34,466 bases of DNA from contig JADLHC010000051.1 of the NCBI GenBank assembly GCA_020849035.1, positions 1 through 34,466 of the forward strand. The letters run 5' to 3'. The position numbers were made by a program, and so were the translations under genes. The DNA is from Planctomycetia bacterium (lineage in GTDB: Bacteria > Planctomycetota > MHYJ01 > WSZJ01). Below the pieces are notes generated by a model. The model was given only the letters and a program-made list of their open reading frames with translations. It was not told where the DNA came from and did no database searches. This document shows positions 30,558 through 34,466 of the stretch, piece after piece (position 1 is the stretch's first letter; every line of letters starts with the position of its first letter).

Positions 30558-31447
30558 CAGCGGAGCGCCTTCACGATCGTGAGCACGTTCTCGCGCATCA
30601 TCCCGATGTACGTCTCCCCCGCCGTCCCGGGGCCGCCCATCGAGTCGCTGTAGAGCTCCCCGCCGACCGCCACCCCCGCCTCCCGCGCCAGCTCCTGCAC
30701 CATCTTCGGGTTCACGCTCGTCTCCACGAACACCGCCTTCACCCCGAACGACCGGATCGACTCGATCACCGACTTCCGCCGCTCCGGCGTCATCCCCGCC
30801 CCCACCTCGCTGCCCGTCGACCACCCCACCGGCGCGGCCGACCTGAAGCCGTAGTCGCGGCAGAAGTAGTTGAACGCGTCGTGGCTCGTCACCAGGATCC
30901 GCTTCTCCGGCAGGATCGCGTTGAACTGCTCCTTGATCCACGCGTCCAGCGTCCGCAGCTGCTGCAGGTACAGCTTCGCCCGCGCCTCGTACTCCCCCTT
31001 CCCCGCCGCGTCCAGCTTCGACAGCGCGGCCGTGATGTTGTTCACGTAGCGCGCCGCGTTCACCGGCGAGAACCACGCGTGCGGGTCGCGCACCTTCTCC
31101 CCGTCCGACTCCAGCTCCAGCGGCGCGATCCCCTCCGTGCACGTGGCGATCGGCTTTCCCCGGTCCTTCGCCAGCGTCGCCATCCAGTTCTTTCCCTCGA
31201 GGTGCAGCCCGTTCTCGAGGCACAGGTCCGCCGTCGCCACGATCTCCGCGTCCCCCGGCGTCGGCTGGTACGTGTGCGGGTCCGCCCCCGGCGCCAGGAT
31301 GCATTTCACGACGCACCGGTCCCCCGCCACCTGCCGGGCGAAGTCGGCGATCTGCGTCGTCGAGCAGACGATCACCGGCCGGCGCGTCTCCTCCGCGGCG
31401 GCCGGCACGGCGAGGGCAAGCAGGGCCAGGGACAACAGGCGGTTCAT
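30557..31447 (-). CDS. Metal ABC transporter substrate-binding protein (TroA/ZnuA-like), first copy
   Basis: A 296-residue exported cluster A-I binding protein with a signal peptide (MNRLLSLALLALAVPAAAEE). Metal ligands: H58 in ADPHTYQ, H123 in RDPHAWFS, H189 in TSHDAFNYF and D268 in YSDSMG. His rather than Glu at the third position resembles TroA/ZnuA-type sites more than the Mn-specific PsaA/MntC type. Residues 48-60, ILAPGADPHTYQP, are very typical. There is no lipobox. ATG 31447 overlaps the regulator stop by four bases. It shares one permease/ATPase pair with the second binding protein downstream. Confidence 0.92.
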   Translation of the reverse strand: MNRLLSLALLALAVPAAAEETRRPVIVCSTTQIADFARQVAGDRCVVKCILAPGADPHTYQPTPGDAEIVATADLCLENGLHLEGKNWMATLAKDRGKPIATCTEGIAPLELESDGEKVRDPHAWFSPVNAARYVNNITAALSKLDAAGKGEYEARAKLYLQQLRTLDAWIKEQFNAILPEKRILVTSHDAFNYFCRDYGFRSAAPVGWSTGSEVGAGMTPERRKSVIESIRSFGVKAVFVETSVNPKMVQELAREAGVAVGGELYSDSMGGPGTAGETYIGMMRENVLTIVKALR

Positions 31448-31965
31448 CGGCGTTTCTCCGGGTTGGGGCGCCCGCCGGCATGGACGTGCGGGTCGCCGGC
31501 GCCGACGCGCACCTCGTCGCGGTCGTCGCGGGGTTCGGGAAGGGCCTGGAGGCGGCGCGCGAGGGCGCGGCGCCAGGCGGCGGAGGAGGGGGAAGCGGCG
31601 TGGGCGGCGAGGACCTCGAGGCGCTGGAGGACCTCGGCGCCGACGGAGTGCTCGAGGCGGCAGACCTCGGCGGCGGCGCGCGAGGGCGGCATGCCGAGGA
31701 CGTCCACGAGGAGACGCGTGAGGCAGTCGTCCCGCCGCGCGACCAGCTCCGCGGCGCGCAGCCCCTTCGGCGTGATCTCCACGCGCCCGTAGGCCTCGTG
31801 CCGGGCGAGCCCCGACTCCACGAGGCGCGCGATCGCCTTCGACACGCTGGGAAGCCGGACCCCCGCGGCCTCGGCGATGTCGCGGACGCGGACGGGAGCG
31901 TTCCCGCCGAGCCTGTAGATGTGCTCGAGGTAGTTCTCCTGGCTGGCGGTGAGGCGTGTGGTCAC
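31444..31965 (-). CDS. DtxR/MntR-family metal-dependent transcriptional regulator
   Basis: A 173-residue repressor. The winged HTH spans about 1-72 (ENYLEHIYRLGGNAPVRVRDIAEAAGVRLPSVSKAIARL). In the dimerisation domain C102, E105 and H106 (EVCRLEHSV) match the DtxR primary metal site, while the ancillary-site positions are not conserved (D79 and T83 in place of His and Glu). There is no SH3 domain; the tail contains H160 and H162. The start is GTG 31965; no in-frame ATG exists until residue 92. A site with GTTTCC-N5-CTAACT lies directly upstream. It should repress the metal operon, of which it is the first gene, in response to Mn, Fe or Zn. Confidence 0.9.
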   Translation of the reverse strand: MTTRLTASQENYLEHIYRLGGNAPVRVRDIAEAAGVRLPSVSKAIARLVESGLARHEAYGRVEITPKGLRAAELVARRDDCLTRLLVDVLGMPPSRAAAEVCRLEHSVGAEVLQRLEVLAAHAASPSSAAWRRALARRLQALPEPRDDRDEVRVGAGDPHVHAGGRPNPEKRR

Positions 31966-31970
31966 AAGAA

Positions 31971-31987
31971 GTTTCCCTTCACTAACT
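31971..31987. promoter_or_regulatory. Putative DtxR/MntR operator, copy 1
   Basis: GTTTCC-CTTCA-CTAACT, with GTT and AAC forming a dyad. It lies six bases from the regulator GTG. On the minus strand it reads AGTTAG-N5-GGAAAC, and AAGGGAAACTT resembles the half of MntR boxes as I recall them. A second copy is at 32033-32049. Confidence 0.6.
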
Positions 31988-32032
31988 TTCAGGCCCGGAA
32001 AAAAGGGGCGCCCGGACGTTCTCGCCCCCGTT

Positions 32033-32049
32033 GTTTCCTATGGCTAACT
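32033..32049. promoter_or_regulatory. Putative DtxR/MntR operator, copy 2
   Basis: GTTTCC-TATGG-CTAACT, a direct copy of the motif at 31971-31987 with the same five-base spacer and different spacer sequence. It lies between the metal operon and the divergent MetE-like gene, 62 bases from the first copy, so it could influence both directions. Confidence 0.55.
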
Positions 32050-32175
32050 CCTACAGCCTACCCCCCGCCGCATCCGCAGGTCAAGCCGCATTTCCCCCGC
32101 CCTCCCGCGTACCCGCCCTCCCGCGTACCCCCGCCCCCCCTCCGTATCATCGCTCCCCCTCTCCAAGGAGCCACC

Positions 32176-33054
32176 GCCTTCAGCCAGACCTCTCCCGCCC
32201 CCGCCCTCCCCCTCCCCCTCTCCCGCTTCACGGGCGTCGGCTCCACCTTCCACGCCACCGCCACGGACGCCGCGGAGTTCGTCCGCCAGCGCTTCCGCGA
32301 CTTCCTCTTCTGGCCCCAGCTCAGGGGCGAGTCCATGCTCGACCAGGCGCTCGCCCCGCCGTCGGCCGGCTCGCTCCCGGGCCTCTACGAGCTGCTCCGG
32401 GACGTCACGGGCCCGTCGCCGTGGGTGAAGGGGCAGGTCGCGGGGCCCGTGTGCCTCGCGGCGGCCGGGAAGGGCGACTTCGCGGCGATGGCGGCGAAGG
32501 TGACGACGATGGCGCGGTGGCAGGCGGCGCAGATCCGCGTGCGGGGGAAGCTGGCGGTGATCTCGGTGGACGAGCCGTCGTGGACGCAGGCGCTGGGGGA
32601 GGCGGAGCGGGTGGCGGCAGCGAAGATGGTGGCGGAGATCCGCGCGGGGGGCGCGGTGGTGGGATTCCACTGCTGCGGCAAGGGCGCGTGGGGGGACGTG
32701 CTGGCGCTCAAGCCCGACTTCGTGAACCCCGACGTGTCCGGGGGCGTGAAGGCGTGGGTGGCCGAGTTCGAGAGGCCGCTGGCCGCGCACGTCGCGGGGG
32801 GCGGGTGGATCGGCTGGGGGATCGTGCCGACGGACCGCGCGGTGCCGCTGGGGCACTCGCGGGCGGTGCTCAAGGAGTTCCTGGCCGCGATCGCGCCGCT
32901 GGGCGACAAGAAGAAGGTGCTGGAGCAGTCGTTCTTCACGCCGGCGTGCGGGCTGGCGGGGCTGACGCCGCAGCAGGCGGAGGACGTCCTGCGGGCGCTG
33001 TACGAGATTTCGAGGTTCTGCCGGCTGGACCACCTGGGGTTGAAAGCGGGGTAG
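32176..33054 (+). CDS. Core-MetE-like protein, start codon not apparent
   Basis: About 290 residues related to the C-terminal catalytic domain of cobalamin-independent methionine synthase and UROD-like methyltransferases. GVGSTFHATATDAAEFV and FLFWPQLRGESMLDQ are the opening, VDEPSW contains a substrate Asp, the zinc ligands are in FHCCGKG (His and second Cys), and TPACGL near the end provides the last Cys. It lacks the N-terminal duplicated barrel of full MetE, so it resembles the short 'core MetE' enzymes that take methyl groups from corrinoid proteins. No ATG, GTG or TTG occurs in frame before residue M54, which is too far in. AAGGAG at 32165-32170 suggests the start should be near 32176, where GCC stands. 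metH follows. Confidence 0.75.
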   Translation, partial: AFSQTSPAPALPLPLSRFTGVGSTFHATATDAAEFVRQRFRDFLFWPQLRGESMLDQALAPPSAGSLPGLYELLRDVTGPSPWVKGQVAGPVCLAAAGKGDFAAMAAKVTTMARWQAAQIRVRGKLAVISVDEPSWTQALGEAERVAAAKMVAEIRAGGAVVGFHCCGKGAWGDVLALKPDFVNPDVSGGVKAWVAEFERPLAAHVAGGGWIGWGIVPTDRAVPLGHSRAVLKEFLAAIAPLGDKKKVLEQSFFTPACGLAGLTPQQAEDVLRALYEISRFCRLDHLGLKAG

Positions 33055-33166
33055 GAACCGAGTTCTCCTGGGCCCTGTCATCCGTTTTCATCCCCTTTCA
33101 TCCGCGACCCCGCCGTTGTCCTATCCCTTCCTATCCCATCCCTCCAGGAGCCCTCCCTTCCCGATC
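33055..33166. other. Leader between MetE-like gene and metH
   Basis: It holds short CATCC-type repeats (TCATCCG, TCATCCCC, TCATCCGCG) and a pyrimidine-rich run with CTATCCC twice. I looked for cobalamin or SAM riboswitch cores and saw none. Confidence 0.4.
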
Positions 33167-34466
33167 ATGACGCCGTCCCGCCCTTCGCTGCTGGAATCCC
33201 TGAAATCCCGCGTCCTCGTCTGGGACGGCGCGATGGGCACCACTCTGCAGCGCTACAAGTTCAAGGCCGCCGACTTCGGCGGCGCCGCGATGGAAGGCTG
33301 CAACGACTGGCTCTGCCAGACGAAGCCCGACGTGATCACCGAGATCCACTCGAAGTATCTCGAAGCCGGCGCCGACGGCGTCGAGACCAACACGTTCGGT
33401 TCGAACTGGTTCAAGATGGACGAGTACAAGCAAGGCGACCGCACCTACGAGCAGAACGTGCAGGCCGCGCGGCTGGCCCGCGCCGCCTGCGACCGCTTCG
33501 AGAAACCCGGCCAGCCGAAGTACGTCGCCGGCTCCATCGGCCCGTCCGGCTTCCTCCCGTCCTCCGAGGACCCCTCCCTCGGCAACATCGCCTTCGACAA
33601 GATCGTCCAGGGCTTCGTCGACCAGGTCCGCGGCCTCGCCGACGGCGGCGCCGACGCGTTCCTCATCGAGACGTCGCAGGACATCCTCGAGGTCAAGGCG
33701 CAGATCTTCGCCATCCGCCGCTGGATGAAGGAGTCAGGGAAGCGCCTCCCGATCATGGCGCAGGTGACGCTCGACCGCACGGGGCGCATGCTCCTCGGCA
33801 CCGACATCGGCGCCTCCCTCACGACCCTCCAGTCCCTCGGCGCCGACATCGTCGGCCTCAACTGCTCGACCGGCCCCGAGGAGATGCGCGACTCCGTCCG
33901 CTACCTCTGCGAGCGCTGCCCCGTCCCGATCTCGATCATGCCCAACGCCGGCATCCCGGCCAACGAGGGCACCGGCGACGCCGTCTACCCGCTCGGCCCC
34001 GAGGACTTCGCCGACGCGATGGAGGAATTCGTCAAGTCGCGCGGCATCGCCATCGACGGCGGCTGCTGCGGCACGACGTACGAGCACATCCGGCTGCTCG
34101 CGGAGCGCGTGAAGGGTCTCAAGCCGGTGCCGCGCGAGGTCCCGTACGAGCCCGCGATCAGCTCGATGATGAAGTCGGTTCCCCTTCACCAGTACCCCAA
34201 GCCCCTCATCGTCGGCGAGCGCGTCAACGCGCAGGGCTCGAAGAAGGTGAAGGAGATGCTCATCAAGGACGACTGGGCGTCGATCGTCCAGATCGCCCGC
34301 GCCCAGGTCGAGGGCGGCAGCCACGCGCTCGACGTCTGCGTCGCCCTCAACGAGCGCGACGACGAGAAGGCGCAGATGACGACGCTTCTCCGGAAGCTCG
34401 CCCACGCCGTGGACGCGCCGATCGTGATCGACTCGACGGAATACGACGTGATCAACGAGGCGATGA
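33167..34466 (+). CDS. metH: Cobalamin-dependent methionine synthase MetH, 5' part
   Basis: The frame opens at ATG 33167 and continues through the right edge (433 complete codons). The first domain is a homocysteine methyltransferase barrel: VLVWDGAMGTTLQRY, the GADGVETNTFGSN strand and zinc ligands in GLNCSTGPEEM and DGGCCGTTYEHI. From about residue 340 the pterin-binding (methyltetrahydrofolate) domain begins: PLIVGERVNAQGSKKVKEML, then VQIARAQVEGGSHALDVCVA. The cobalamin and activation domains would lie beyond the window. AGGAG lies 15 bases upstream, longer than usual. It makes methionine from homocysteine. It follows the core-MetE-like gene by about 110 bases. Confidence 0.95.
   Translation, partial: MTPSRPSLLESLKSRVLVWDGAMGTTLQRYKFKAADFGGAAMEGCNDWLCQTKPDVITEIHSKYLEAGADGVETNTFGSNWFKMDEYKQGDRTYEQNVQAARLARAACDRFEKPGQPKYVAGSIGPSGFLPSSEDPSLGNIAFDKIVQGFVDQVRGLADGGADAFLIETSQDILEVKAQIFAIRRWMKESGKRLPIMAQVTLDRTGRMLLGTDIGASLTTLQSLGADIVGLNCSTGPEEMRDSVRYLCERCPVPISIMPNAGIPANEGTGDAVYPLGPEDFADAMEEFVKSRGIAIDGGCCGTTYEHIRLLAERVKGLKPVPREVPYEPAISSMMKSVPLHQYPKPLIVGERVNAQGSKKVKEMLIKDDWASIVQIARAQVEGGSHALDVCVALNERDDEKAQMTTLLRKLAHAVDAPIVIDSTEYDVINEAM

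Noticed and set aside
33055..33166. SAM or cobalamin riboswitch upstream of metH
   Set aside because: The leader is only about 110 bases and pyrimidine-rich, with none of the conserved core motifs or paired arms.
1..34466. tRNA or rRNA genes
   Set aside because: No cloverleaf-type or rRNA-like conserved sequence seen on either strand; a covariance-model scan would be decisive.

Overview
This is a strongly GC-rich bacterial chromosome segment, densely packed with short intergenic gaps and many 1-11 bp start/stop overlaps. It has no rRNA, tRNA, CRISPR array or insertion sequence that I could see. The best guess at lineage is a Planctomycetota or other PVC-group bacterium. The grounds are a DUF1559-style prepilin-like protein with an H..D/G-type C-terminal region, many short secreted orphan proteins, a membrane-anchored zinc-ribbon protein, and a metal permease fused to a DtxR-type repressor (the architecture known from chlamydial YtgCR). 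This is inference; no marker gene in the window fixes the lineage.

Layout. 1-5.9 kb: a secreted small protein cut by the window edge, a P-loop kinase-like protein, an inositol-monophosphatase-family enzyme divergent from a methyltransferase, a zinc-ribbon membrane protein convergently overlapping a second methyltransferase, arfB, a lipoprotein trypsin-like protease and a DUF4920-like lipoprotein. 6-8 kb: two secreted proteins, one TIM-barrel-like. 8.2-10.4 kb: an accessory block made of a YhcG/DUF1016 PD-(D/E)XK nuclease whose coding sequence carries two related palindromic units, a hicA-hicB toxin-antitoxin pair and a less GC-rich orphan gene. 10.5-13.3 kb: a nitrilase-family amidase, a HEAT-repeat protein and, behind an AT-rich promoter-like block, a secreted orphan with a strong terminator. 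13.5-15.8 kb: an NfnAB/GltA-type flavoprotein pair. 15.9-20.6 kb: orphans around a cysK-cysE cysteine operon. 20.7-22.3 kb: an SsuBC/TauBC-type ABC pair preceded by a possible 26-residue membrane peptide. 22.5-25.7 kb: pepD, a prepilin-like protein and a BNR-repeat protein.

25.7-32.0 kb, minus strand: a SIMPL protein, then the most interesting locus. It is a tightly overlapping metal-transport operon reading DtxR-family regulator, TroA/ZnuA-type binding protein, small membrane-anchored protein with a His-rich tail, Mn-type ABC ATPase, permease fused to a complete DtxR-like repressor, second TroA/ZnuA-type binding protein, small orphan. Two copies of a GTTTCC-N5-CTAACT motif lie in the divergent region upstream of the regulator. 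32.2-34.5 kb, plus strand: a core-MetE-like zinc enzyme lacking any visible start codon, and the 5' part of metH, which runs off the window.

Working together: the metal operon appears to sense Mn/Zn/Fe at two levels, through a soluble repressor and a membrane-tethered repressor domain. It sits divergent from a zinc-dependent methionine-synthase-like gene. The cysteine (cysKE) and methionine genes suggest sulfur amino-acid biosynthesis. Most other genes look like independent housekeeping or secreted orphan units.
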